From NCBI GenBank assembly GCA_037176905.1, contig JBBBWG010029521.1, positions 1 through 52,552 of the forward strand: DNA of 52,552 nt, read 5' to 3'. Under the pieces are notes generated by a model. That model was not told the origin of the DNA. It saw nothing but the letters and a program-made list of their open reading frames with translations, and searched no databases. Source of the DNA: Azolla pinnata (lineage: Eukaryota; Streptophyta; Polypodiopsida; Salviniales; Salviniaceae). The position numbers and the translations under genes were made by a program. This document shows positions 1-9,222 of this stretch, in pieces (positions within the stretch are counted from its first letter, which is position 1; every line of letters begins with the position of its first letter).

Positions 1-212
1 ACACGCTTTTGACTTTCACAAGTCTATAATTGGAGCAACATCTTAACCTCTAAAAAATCGATTATACATTAAAATTATTACTGCTTGAAACTCTCGACCG
101 AAACCTCAATCTCGATTTGCACATGATTACATCACAATGCGACTCTCAAACAAACTCGTCACTAACAAAACCTCCTCTTCACACTGATCTCCAAGAGTGA
201 AAGATGGGTTTG

Positions 213-292
213 TGGAGATGCGGGGTATCGATCCCCGTACAGCTCGCATGCTAAGCGAGCGCTCTCCAATTTGATCGCATGCTAATATCCCC
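213..292 (-). pseudogene. tRNA-Ala(AGC)-like sequence with disrupted D arm
   Basis: Read on the minus strand from 292 to 213, the sequence has the anticodon arm of cytosolic tRNA-Ala (five-base stem CTCGC/GCGAG, loop TTAGCAT, anticodon AGC), an intact T arm (CGGGG ATCGATA CCCCG) and a nearly complete acceptor stem with discriminator A. It is 80 nt instead of 73. The extra 7 nt lie in the D arm, where TTAGCATGCGA occurs; the same 11 bases form the anticodon loop and 3' stem, so a piece of the anticodon arm seems to have been copied into the D arm. This separates the D-stem halves, and the last acceptor pair is A-C. The identity is clear; loss of function is inferred. Confidence 0.75.
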
Positions 293-444
293 AATGGGCT
301 TTCGATGCTCGTAAGTTCAATTGTAGACCTGATTGGCGTCGATCTAACTAACATCTGATCGAAGACAACCGACCATCACCGATCCAACGAACGGACCATC
401 ACCGAAAGCGATGGTGGTCGTGGCATAGATGTGCTTGTGCAAAG

Positions 445-480
445 TTAGGGTTTAAGGTTTAGGGTTTAGGGTCTAAGGAG
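445..480. repeat. short telomere-type (TTTAGGG-like) tract
   Basis: Four to five degenerate copies of TTTAGGG lie about 460 bp upstream of the first PPR start codon. It is the first of many such tracts in the window, most of them close to gene 5' ends. Telo boxes are known plant promoter elements; a role here is inference. The rest of 1-937 shows no gene apart from the tRNA-like sequence. Confidence 0.6.
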
Positions 481-937
481 CCCTGCATTTTGCAATGGTG
501 AAGCTAAAAACCCTAGAAGACAGACAGGGACCTCTGTATCTGTGCACGCAGAAAGAAGACAAGAACGAATCAGTTGGGTTGATGCTCAGCGATTTGCGCT
601 ACACGGTCTGCTGCAAAGAATCCCAGGTCCTTCTGCTTCTGCGCACGCTGCGGTCGAGATGTAAGTCTTCTAGACGGGGATGGTGAGATGATTCTCTGTG
701 ATTTTCTAGGGTTTCCCATTCCAGGAAGAACCTCTAGGGCAGCGGCGCAAGGATAATCTTGGAGTTGGTTGTAGCTCGCAACGCATCCGAATATGGTTGA
801 GGTTATGGTGAAGCCCTGTGCATCGGACAGTGTCCGCAGAAGGCAAAGCGGCCCAGTTGAATCGACATGGAGACTACATTGTGCGTATCGTGAATATGTT
901 GGAAGATCACAGTTTTGCTTCCCAATGCTAAGCAAGC

Positions 938-3900
938 ATGGTGATGAGAATGAGCAGACAAGCTCTGGTGTCTTTTCCTCCGGAAGGGAGAGCAAACCAT
1001 CCTCATCGTCATCATTTTCGTCGCCACTTTCGTCATCAGCAGCAGCAACAACAACAACAACAACAATGTGATGAATTGGACACATGGCATCGCCTCTTCT
1101 CCCAACAATGGCCTATACACCCGACAGCTCGGAGAGAAATCTTGTTATCTCTCTGCAGAGGAGATGAACTCTGTAAGGCCGTGGAATTCCTTTTCAATAA
1201 ACATGCATTTGCACTCGCTTCGATACAGGTGTACTTAACCATTTTGAAGGCATGTATAGTCAAGAAATCGCTCGACCTGAGCTTGCTGATTTATGCTCAC
1301 CTATCGTTGCACTCGATCTCTTTGGAAAGACTCGTCGGTGACTACCTGGTGGTAGCTCTAGCCAAGTGTGGAGGCATCGAGGATGCATATCATACATCTC
1401 GTACATTGGATGCTTGCACTGTCTTCTCATGGACAGCAATGATCTCATCTTGTGTAGACTATGGAAAACCCCATGATGCTCTCCAGTTGTATGAACTGAT
1501 GCAACAAGATGACGTGCATGCAAACGAGTATACCTTTGCCAGCCTCTTCAAAGCATGCCGCATCACGGGTGATCTCAGCAAGGGGAAGAAGCTACATGAA
1601 GAAGCCCAAGGTGAAGGTTTCATGTCTGTTGATTTTCTTGTGAATGCTCTTGTCAGTATGTATGGGCGGTGTGGTGCTGTTGCAGATGCGGAAGATGTCT
1701 TTTGTAATTCATCACGATGCAGTGTGGTGTCTTGGAACTCCATGATGTCGGTTTATGTTGATCAAGGCAAGGGTGAGAAAGCCTTGCGATTCTATAGGCA
1801 AATGCAAGAGCAAGGTGTGAATCCAGATGATCTAACGATCGTATCTGCTCTGCAGGCATGTAGCATCCTCGCAGGAAAGGGAGATGATGGTGCTGGCCTA
1901 AGCAAAGAAGCATGCTTTGAAATCGGGCAGGGGCTACATGCACATGCCTCTAGGAATGGTTTCATGCGCAACATATTCATCGGCACGACACTTGTGAGCA
2001 TGTATGGAAAATGCAGTAGATTATTCGAGGCTGAAGCCGTGTTTGTCACGATGCCACAACATAATAGTGTTTCGTGGAATGCGTTGCAATCAGCTTACGT
2101 CGAGCAACAAGAAGGTAAGATAGCTCTGCTCTTGTACAGGGTCATGCAAGAGGAGTGGACGACCCCTGACCGGTTCTCGCTTGCAACAGCTCTCAAAGCA
2201 TGCTACATCTTACTGGAGAAAGAGAAGGTGATTGACATGAAAGGAACATGTTTGGAGATAAGCCAAGGAATATATGGTGATGCAAAGAGGCTAGGGTTTG
2301 CAACAGATGCATTTGTGTGCACTGCTCTTATGACGGTCTATGGAAAATGTAGTGAGCTGTTGGAAGTGGAGAGAGTATTTGGTGGAATGATGCATCCGAG
2401 CCTAGTGTCCTGGACTGCCATGCTCTCAGCATATGTCAATGCAGAGAAGGGAGCAACAGCATTGCTGTTATATAGGCAGATGTTAAATGAAGGCCTGAGC
2501 CCTGACCAACAGATGTTTGTCATTGCCATCCAGGCATGCATCAACCTTGACAAAACTCAAGAAGAGGTGACGTCGGGTAAAGAATCAACAATGATGCCCC
2601 TTGACATCGGAAGAGGATTACATGTTGATGCTCTGAGAATGGGCTTTGAATCAGACATTTTTGTTGGAAGCTCCCTGGTGAGTTTGTATAATAAGCTTGG
2701 AGATCTGAAAGGTGCAGAGCATGTCTTCCACAGGCTTTCCAATAGAAGCGTTGTGTGCTGGACAGCGATGATCACAACATATCTTGAGTGGGGCCTGTGT
2801 GAAAAAGCATTACAGTTATATCAACACATGCATGAACAAGGAGTGAGTCCAGATGAGCAGACAATTCTCATCACCCTTCAGGCATGCGGTGCTCTCGCAG
2901 AGAAGGAATTACTGAGGGTAGAAAGAGATCTTATATCGCTAGCAATCATTCGGGCTTTACATAAGGATGTCACTGCCAAAGGTCATACTGCTGACAGCTT
3001 TATTAGTAGTGCCCTTGTAACAATGTACGGCAAGTGTGGGGCGATGGAGGAAGCCGAGAATTTTTTTCGGGAATCATCTCAGCATAATGTGATATCGTGG
3101 ACCGCAATGGTATCAACATGTGTAGAGCAAGGTTTAGGAGAGAAAGCCTTGCAAGTGTACAGAGCCATGCTGGGGCAATCCGTGAATCCAGATGAGGTTA
3201 TGTTGTCAACTGCGATCACGGCATGCTGCATCCTTAAAGAAGACTTGTTTGTAGATACGGCATCAACAAAGACCCTGTCTTTGCACATCGGACAGGCATT
3301 GCATGCAGATGCTCGGAGAATGGGTCTCATAGAAAAGTCGGAGATTCGTAATGCGCTTGTCATGCTGTATGGGAAATGTGGGGCCATTAGAGAAGCTGAG
3401 CATGTGTTCGGGGGTATATGGAACCCTGATCTAGATTCATGGAACTCAATGCTCTCTTCATATGTTTGGAGTGGGTTAGGGGAGAAAGCTCTCTTATTTT
3501 ATACATGTATGCTTAAGGAAAGGATCCACCCAAATAATGTGAGCCTGGTCACTGTGCTTCAGGCATGTAACAACCTAGGAAAAAGTCCCAATTTGGAGAC
3601 AGTTGATGGAAGATTTGATGATTTGGTCTCTTTAAAGATTGTCAGGGCCTTACGTTCTGATGCTTCTTCCATGGGTTTCGCTTTGGATGGTATTGCTGGA
3701 AACACATTTGTCGCCATGTATGGCAAGTCAGGAACCATTATAGAAGCAGAAGATGTATTTCATGGCATAAGCAATACAGGAATTTCATCATGGAATGCAA
3801 TGATTTCAGCCTATGTGAAGCAGGGAAAAGGAGAGAAGGCTTTCAAGCTTTACCAGAGGATGCAAAGTCAACGTGTAATACCGGATGAGGTGACGTATAT

Positions 3901-4546
3901 CTGCGTTCTACAAGCAATCAGCGAAATGGGAAGCTTGGAGGCATGTCAAGAGCTTCATGTTGGGATAACTTGTTGTCTACATGATCTCCATCAAACAATT
4001 GCCACCACTTTGATTCATGCATACGGACGTTGTTCCAGCATGCTCGATGCACATGCCGTCCACGATGCGCTTGCTTCACCATATCTCGCATCATATACTG
4101 CATGCATCGATGGTTATGCGAGCCAAGGCAATTTCGCCGATTGTATGGACTTATTCGCAACATTGCAGCTTGCAAACATTAGAATGGATGCAACGGTTTT
4201 TACACCCTTACTTGCAGTTTGTAGCCGAAGCGGTCTTGTCGCCGAAGGCTTGCTGTTGTTCGAATGTATGATGATGGCCTACAGCATCACTGCCGACTTG
4301 ATGCATTATGGTAGCTTGGTGGATCTGCTTGGTCGAGCAGGGGACTTCAACCGAATAACTAACGTCGTGTCACGGATGCCTCAATGGGAAGACCAGGCAA
4401 TTTGGTCTTCATTACTGGGAGCCTGCCGTGTGCATGGGAACATGGAACTTGGGGAACAAGCTTTCTCGAAGGCGATATATCTCGAGCCAAAGCAAGTCTC
4501 GGCATATGTTGTCATGTCGAACATGGTTGCTGATTGCAGGCAATGA
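938..4546 (+). CDS. PLS-class pentatricopeptide repeat protein, E1-terminated
   Basis: Intronless ORF of 1202 codons. PPR proteins bind organellar RNA; PLS-class members mostly serve C-to-U editing. The first ~45 residues are Arg/His-rich, almost free of acidic residues, and end in ten Gln encoded by a CAG/CAA tract, which fits an organelle-targeting presequence. From about residue 160 there are nine P-L-S style blocks marked by SW(N/T)AM...Y(V)..G...KAL..Y..M...PD, alternating with L motifs of the MYGKCG..EAE.VF type. Several L motifs carry 10-15-residue inserts. The C terminus has an E1-like motif (WSSLLGACRVHGN..LGE....LEP) and stops 13 residues later (VADCRQ), without E2, E+ or DYW. An editing role would therefore need a DYW protein in trans. 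Frame and family are clear; the exact start (938 or the next Met) is not. Confidence 0.93.
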   Translation: MVMRMSRQALVSFPPEGRANHPHRHHFRRHFRHQQQQQQQQQQCDELDTWHRLFSQQWPIHPTARREILLSLCRGDELCKAVEFLFNKHAFALASIQVYLTILKACIVKKSLDLSLLIYAHLSLHSISLERLVGDYLVVALAKCGGIEDAYHTSRTLDACTVFSWTAMISSCVDYGKPHDALQLYELMQQDDVHANEYTFASLFKACRITGDLSKGKKLHEEAQGEGFMSVDFLVNALVSMYGRCGAVADAEDVFCNSSRCSVVSWNSMMSVYVDQGKGEKALRFYRQMQEQGVNPDDLTIVSALQACSILAGKGDDGAGLSKEACFEIGQGLHAHASRNGFMRNIFIGTTLVSMYGKCSRLFEAEAVFVTMPQHNSVSWNALQSAYVEQQEGKIALLLYRVMQEEWTTPDRFSLATALKACYILLEKEKVIDMKGTCLEISQGIYGDAKRLGFATDAFVCTALMTVYGKCSELLEVERVFGGMMHPSLVSWTAMLSAYVNAEKGATALLLYRQMLNEGLSPDQQMFVIAIQACINLDKTQEEVTSGKESTMMPLDIGRGLHVDALRMGFESDIFVGSSLVSLYNKLGDLKGAEHVFHRLSNRSVVCWTAMITTYLEWGLCEKALQLYQHMHEQGVSPDEQTILITLQACGALAEKELLRVERDLISLAIIRALHKDVTAKGHTADSFISSALVTMYGKCGAMEEAENFFRESSQHNVISWTAMVSTCVEQGLGEKALQVYRAMLGQSVNPDEVMLSTAITACCILKEDLFVDTASTKTLSLHIGQALHADARRMGLIEKSEIRNALVMLYGKCGAIREAEHVFGGIWNPDLDSWNSMLSSYVWSGLGEKALLFYTCMLKERIHPNNVSLVTVLQACNNLGKSPNLETVDGRFDDLVSLKIVRALRSDASSMGFALDGIAGNTFVAMYGKSGTIIEAEDVFHGISNTGISSWNAMISAYVKQGKGEKAFKLYQRMQSQRVIPDEVTYICVLQAISEMGSLEACQELHVGITCCLHDLHQTIATTLIHAYGRCSSMLDAHAVHDALASPYLASYTACIDGYASQGNFADCMDLFATLQLANIRMDATVFTPLLAVCSRSGLVAEGLLLFECMMMAYSITADLMHYGSLVDLLGRAGDFNRITNVVSRMPQWEDQAIWSSLLGACRVHGNMELGEQAFSKAIYLEPKQVSAYVVMSNMVADCRQ

Positions 4547-5094
4547 ACCCCATAGAGCTGGAATTGATGCCCCACTTCCAAAGACCACCCACCCACATGG
4601 AATCTCCCAATGCATAACTCGCCCTTTTACTCCGAAGTTGAGAACTCTTTCCTCGTACAACAGGAAAGGCATAGCTGAGTTAGTTCAGACAAAACACCCC
4701 ATGTAATTGTAAAATCAACATTGAAATATGCAATCGGTCGCAAGGTTTCTCAGCCCATGAACCATGACCTAACGTCTCCATTTTAGCTGGCTATATTAAA
4801 CCTTAGTCGATATGGAAAGATTGGGATCACCATCATAATGATTATGGTTGGTGACAGCATCGCTGAGAAGAAAGAGAGAGACTGAAGCTAAGAAGTGATT
4901 GGTGGACCCCTGAAAAGCATTATACACCGATGCACACATAGTGATGAGTGATCGATCATAGGGCAGTGATCAATTTTCTATGCCGAAGTAATCAGATCAG
5001 TTCTGAAGCTATGTGGAGAGTGTCTGAATTGTTCATTCATCATTCATGAGGCAAGAGGTAGAGAGTGTGTACTATGTGGGGGGGGCTGTTTGTT
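4547..5094. other. spacer between the two PPR genes
   Basis: No ORF with coding character was found. It presumably holds the 3' UTR of the upstream PPR gene and the promoter of the next one. Short ORFs here have no recognisable motif. Confidence 0.5.
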
Positions 5095-5100
5095 TATATA
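5095..5100 (+). promoter_or_regulatory. candidate TATA box of the second PPR gene
   Basis: TATATA followed by GGGCC, 185 bp upstream of the PPR start at 5286. A start site about 30 bp downstream would give a ~155-nt leader containing the uORF at 5175-5273. Confidence 0.35.
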
Positions 5101-5174
5101 GGGCCTAGTTTTGTAATTTGTTCCATCATCAGTTTTGAACTGTGTTTATTTCTAACTCTCTTCAAGTTTTGGAT

Positions 5175-5273
5175 ATGGAAAACAGGGAATTTCTGTGTTC
5201 AGCTCCAAATGGAAAGACAGCAGAAGGGCAGAGCAGCAGCTCTTGGGAATGGATATGGAATTCAGGGGATTGA
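5175..5273 (+). other. upstream ORF in frame with the PPR gene
   Basis: ATG at 5175 opens 32 codons ending in TGA at 5271-5273, only 12 nt before the PPR ATG and in the same frame. A second upstream ATG at 5209, in another frame, ends with a TGA that overlaps the PPR start as ATGA (5286-5289). Either could dampen translation, or the in-frame one could be a former N-terminal extension cut by one nonsense codon. Confidence 0.4.
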
Positions 5274-5285
5274 GCAAAACAGGGG

Positions 5286-7229
5286 ATGAGAGACTCACTG
5301 GGGAGGCCAAATGCTAATGGGTCAGGAATGGATGTGAGAAACAGCGGATCTCCTTATGTAGTAGCCTTGTTGAAGGACCTTGCCAAAAAGAAGGACCTGC
5401 AGAAAGGCATTGGCTTACATGATGAGATGAGAAAACACCATCTGCTCCGATCGAACCATTGTATCGCCACCGCCTTGGTCTGTATGTATGCTAAATGTGG
5501 AGACCTCCCCAGAGCTTGGAACACATTCGATGAGGTGGGTTTCCGGGAGCTTGTTGCGTGGAACGCGTTGATCTCGGTCTGCATTCGACTCGATCGATGC
5601 CGTATAGCTCTCGATCTGCTCGCGAAGATGCTCGACGAGGGCCTGCCTCCCGATGCGATCACCTGTGTTTCCATCCTCAAGGCTTGTGCAAGAACAAGGG
5701 ACATCAGAAAGGGGAAAGAAATTCATTCCACGTTCGTGAATCGCTGCGCTTTGGAAGGAGATGCCGCCCTCGGAAATGCGCTGATCGACATGTATGCCAA
5801 ATGTGGGGATCTTCGAATGGCCCGCCGAATGCTCGAAGAGCTTCCACGTCGAGATGTCGTGTCATGGAACGCCCTTATGACAGGTTACAACCAGCACGAG
5901 AAGAGTCGTGAAGCGTTAAGCTGCTTCGATCAGATGCGGAATGAGGGTGTTTCTCCAGACGCCGTCACCTTCGCTTGCGTCTTCAAGGCGTGCGGCAACC
6001 TGCGAGATGTCGGAAAAGGTGAAGAAGCTCGTGAAGAAGCTGAGGGAAGAGGATTTCTCTGCAAGGACATCGTGCTTGGAAATGCTCTGGTGGACATGTA
6101 TGTGAAATGTGGCAGGCTTCCGAGAGCATCGGAAGTACTCAAAGGCCTTCCGATTCGAGACACGGTCTCTTGGTCTACGCTCATCTCTGGATATGCCCAG
6201 AACGGTGAGCTCGGCGATGCATTCAAGGGCTTCCAATGCATGCTGAACGAAGGTCTCTCGCCAAACGTGGTCACTTTTGTGGGCATTTTGAAGGCATGTG
6301 GGAGCGCGGGTGCTATAAGCATGGGCAGGAAAATGCACGAAGAGATCATCGAGCGAGGCTTGATGGGCAAGAACCTCATCCTTCACAATGCATTGGTGGA
6401 TATGTATGCCCGGTGTGGTGCATTGGAGCAAGCCCAGGAGTTGCTCGAAGAGCTTCCTGCGAGAGATTTGGTGACATGGTGCTCTTTGATCTCAGGGTAT
6501 GCGCAGCAAGGGCGGTCCAACGAAGCACTCCACTGCTTCGAACGGATGCAGCATGAGGGGCTCTCTCCGAACACCGCCGCTTTTCTCTGCATTCTAAGGG
6601 CTTGTGGCAGCTCCGGAGCTTTACACAAGGGCAAACAAATCCATGAACAGATCTCCAAAGGAGGTTTTCTGCACCAGAGTATCATGCTGGGGACTGCTCT
6701 GGTGGATATGTATGCGAAATGTGGTTGGCTCACAAAAGCACAAGAGGTGCTCGAGGGGCTTTCGAGCCGCGATGTTATCTCCTGGTCTACCTTGATCGCA
6801 GGCTATGCCCAACAGGGGCAATGCCATGAAGCCATCGACTGTTTCGAACGCATGTGCAGCGAGGGCTTTGCTCCCGATAAGGTCACATTCCAATGCCTTC
6901 TCAGTGCTTGCGGCCGCTCGGGACTATTGGAAAAAGCCCGGTTTTGGTTCAGAAACATGAGCCGAGATTATGATATGATTCCAGACTCGAGGCACCGTGC
7001 TTGCATGGTTTTGATGCTGGGATCGATGGGGTTGTTTGAGGAGGCCACTTGTGTGGCTAAGGCGATGCCCGACAGCAACGAGCTATGGCTCGCACTGTTG
7101 GGTTCCTGCAAGAAATGGGGAAATGCGAAGCAAGCTCAGGAAATCGTCTGCGAATCGAGAAGAACCAACACTTGTGACGATAGTGGTAGATCTTTCATGC
7201 CGATGCTCTTGCCACCTCTGAGATGCTAG
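5286..7229 (+). CDS. PLS-class pentatricopeptide repeat protein with frame-disrupted E domain
   Basis: Intronless ORF of 647 codons. Five P-L-S blocks are visible (WNALISVCI, WNALMTGYN, WSTLISGYA, WCSLISGYA, WSTLIAGYA), each followed by a PD..TF...L.AC segment and a GN/GTALVDMYAKCG motif. An E1-like motif follows (LWLALLGSCKKWGNAKQAQ). The last ~14 residues look out of frame: reading from 7190 in the +2 frame gives HADALATSEMLEDAEKVV, a good E2-like continuation ending at TGA 7268-7270. A small indel near 7180-7190 therefore truncated the protein. No clear transit peptide precedes the first motif, so an upstream exon or the uORF may matter. It probably binds organellar RNA. It is a tandem neighbour of the larger PPR gene, on the same strand. 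Confidence 0.9.
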   Translation: MRDSLGRPNANGSGMDVRNSGSPYVVALLKDLAKKKDLQKGIGLHDEMRKHHLLRSNHCIATALVCMYAKCGDLPRAWNTFDEVGFRELVAWNALISVCIRLDRCRIALDLLAKMLDEGLPPDAITCVSILKACARTRDIRKGKEIHSTFVNRCALEGDAALGNALIDMYAKCGDLRMARRMLEELPRRDVVSWNALMTGYNQHEKSREALSCFDQMRNEGVSPDAVTFACVFKACGNLRDVGKGEEAREEAEGRGFLCKDIVLGNALVDMYVKCGRLPRASEVLKGLPIRDTVSWSTLISGYAQNGELGDAFKGFQCMLNEGLSPNVVTFVGILKACGSAGAISMGRKMHEEIIERGLMGKNLILHNALVDMYARCGALEQAQELLEELPARDLVTWCSLISGYAQQGRSNEALHCFERMQHEGLSPNTAAFLCILRACGSSGALHKGKQIHEQISKGGFLHQSIMLGTALVDMYAKCGWLTKAQEVLEGLSSRDVISWSTLIAGYAQQGQCHEAIDCFERMCSEGFAPDKVTFQCLLSACGRSGLLEKARFWFRNMSRDYDMIPDSRHRACMVLMLGSMGLFEEATCVAKAMPDSNELWLALLGSCKKWGNAKQAQEIVCESRRTNTCDDSGRSFMPMLLPPLRC

Positions 7230-7265
7230 AGGATGCTGAAAAGGTGGTCAAAATGGAAGGTTTTC

Positions 7266-7500
7266 TGTGATGGAGACGGCAATTGTCGTTCGATATTTCT
7301 CTGATCAAAGCAAAACAGCGGCCGATTCCAACACGTTCTGATTCGTCAAAGTATTGATTGAACCTGGTGAAACTGAGGAATGCTCTTCAGAAGAAAGCTC
7401 TTTGTGATGGAGAGGGCAATTACCGCTCGATATCTTTGATCAAAGCAACAGTGGTTGCCTGCCCGATTCCAACACGTTCCGATTTTCATCGAGTAGTGAA
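7266..7500 (+). repeat. diverged tandem duplication downstream of the PPR gene
   Basis: TGTGATGGAGA.GGCAATT starts at 7266 and recurs at 7403 (period 137). The match continues through ATCAAAGCAA and GATTCCAACACGTTC to about 7357 and 7499. The first copy overlaps the end of the shifted E2-like frame, so this looks like 3' gene sequence duplicated in tandem. Confidence 0.7.
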
Positions 7501-8625
7501 TCGTGGTGAAAGAACGGGTGGGTGGCATGTTGGAGTTGTTGGCAAGCAATGGGGCCATTTACCAAGGAAATCGAATGGTCTGCATCATCTGTGCAGGGGA
7601 AAAGGCAGAGAGGTAAAAAGGTCTCCTTGTTTCTGATGCACAACACAGCAAAGCAACAGTGAGGCATAAAATTATCCTTACGACAAGCGTATATCTACAG
7701 AGAAAATGTATATAGTTGGAAGATCATCACCATGCTAAAGTGCAGGCAAACAAGATTATTGCCATTTGGTCTGTTCTGTCTGTAATATGGAGGTCATCAC
7801 CATGGCATTTTGTTTCGTGCCAGTCAGATTGATGGTCATCTCAGATTCTTCCTTCCATTCATTCCTTTCTTTTTACAATTTGAGTATTTGAACCAGACGG
7901 TCTTTCATCCTACTATATCAATCAAGCAGAGGCAAAGAAAGAAGAACTGTGCAGTTACTTCACGACATGGAATTCGTACGGCGTAAGCCAATGGAATGAA
8001 TATTCCTGCAGAATGTGCGAAAGAAGGAGAGCGCTTTCTTCTTTGCCTCTGATTATGGTGTGGAACCCAATCAACACCATGGGAGTTGGGTGATGATTTG
8101 AAGACATGTTCGCAACATGGCTAAATCTGTCATCCAAAGTGGAGGACTTTCGATCCAAAGCGACACAGATTGGCATCATTGTTTATAGCCTGAACAGCTT
8201 GAAAAAGAGATCGTGATTAACCGAAGAGATGGGAGTAACTTCTTTATCCATCCATGTCCATATGTACATAAGGCGGCCACACTACTGCACCATGATCACA
8301 GATTATATATACACAAAGAAGACATGACGTGGTGACACAAATCAAGAATCAGCACATCGATTTGAGCTTTCGAACAGAATTTTAGTTAGAAATGCAGATT
8401 GTGCGGTTCCAAAGCTCAGCAAAGAAGCAAAGATCGAAAGAGTAATTTGATGAAAGTAAAGAGCATTCTGAAACGTTTCAAAGATGGTCGGATCTCATCA
8501 GTTTGCGCAGGAACGCGAACGGTACAACAAGAACAGATTGAAGCTGCTGCGATCCATTGCGCAGCAATTGCGTGGCCCAAGGAGGTTGCCTATTACAGAA
8601 GCATTCTTTTTTACAATTTGCTCGG

Positions 8626-8719
8626 CATAGCTAAGCCAGGGGCTTCTGATGAAAAAAAACAAGAATCCATGGACATAGCAAAGCCAGGGACTTCTGATGA
8701 AAAAACAAGAATCCATGGT
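8626..8719 (+). repeat. 46-48 bp tandem duplication
   Basis: Two adjacent copies (8626-8673 and 8674-8719) share CATAGC.AAGCCAGGG.CTT and AACAAGAATCCATGG, differing by a few substitutions and A-run length. Confidence 0.8.
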
Positions 8720-9148
8720 TTTGGTCTGATCAGGAGAGAGGGAAAAAAAAAAATACACAAAATGGAAAGGAAACAAGAATGGAGCTCGAAAATGGCGGCG
8801 ATACGATAGAAAAAGAATACACTAGAGAAAACCGCGATGAATCCGGGGGTTCTTAAAATCCATCGCAAAAGATGCCAATGCATAATAGCTTCTATAGAGA
8901 GCATTCAGCTGTTATTTGATGTCGTGATTGACAGATTTTTGTGACCTGATCTGGCTTCAGGCGAGGCTCTCGGCATTTTACCCTGACACGACCTTGGTAA
9001 GGTCAGTGAAAGGTGAGGATTTGCATGACCTAACATGATCGATCTAGTTTCGAAGAGCAGCCCAATCACGACCGATACCTTGCTTGACACATGACCAGGT
9101 GATCACCACCGGCCAACAATCGATCGATCGATCATACGGGCAGGCAGC

Positions 9149-9184
9149 GGAGGAGGAGGAGGAGGAGGAGGAGGAGGAGGAGGA
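9149..9184 (+). repeat. GGA microsatellite
   Basis: About twelve GGA units just downstream of the transporter stop codon, so a CCT tract in its likely 3' UTR. Confidence 0.85.
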
Positions 9185-9222
9185 AGGAAGCGCCGATTCG
9201 TGTCGTTTGCCTTGGCTTCCAT

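Larger units (their letters stand above)
7501..9222. other. intergenic region and transporter 3' flank
   Basis: No convincing gene. It contains a 46-48-bp tandem duplication at 8626-8719, an A-rich stretch near 8740, GATCGATC repeats near 9120 and a GGA microsatellite at 9149-9184. A 136-codon ORF at 8399-8809 is low-complexity and built partly on the duplication; I do not call it a gene. Confidence 0.5.

Noticed and set aside
570..1120. Several overlapping ORFs on both strands with poly-Val/Leu/Ala/Thr runs
   Set aside because: They are frame shadows of the CAG/CAA tract and 5' end of the PPR gene, with no motif of their own.
8399..8809. 136-codon plus-strand ORF
   Set aside because: Low-complexity Lys-rich translation built on a 46-48-bp tandem duplication; no start context, family motif or splice structure.
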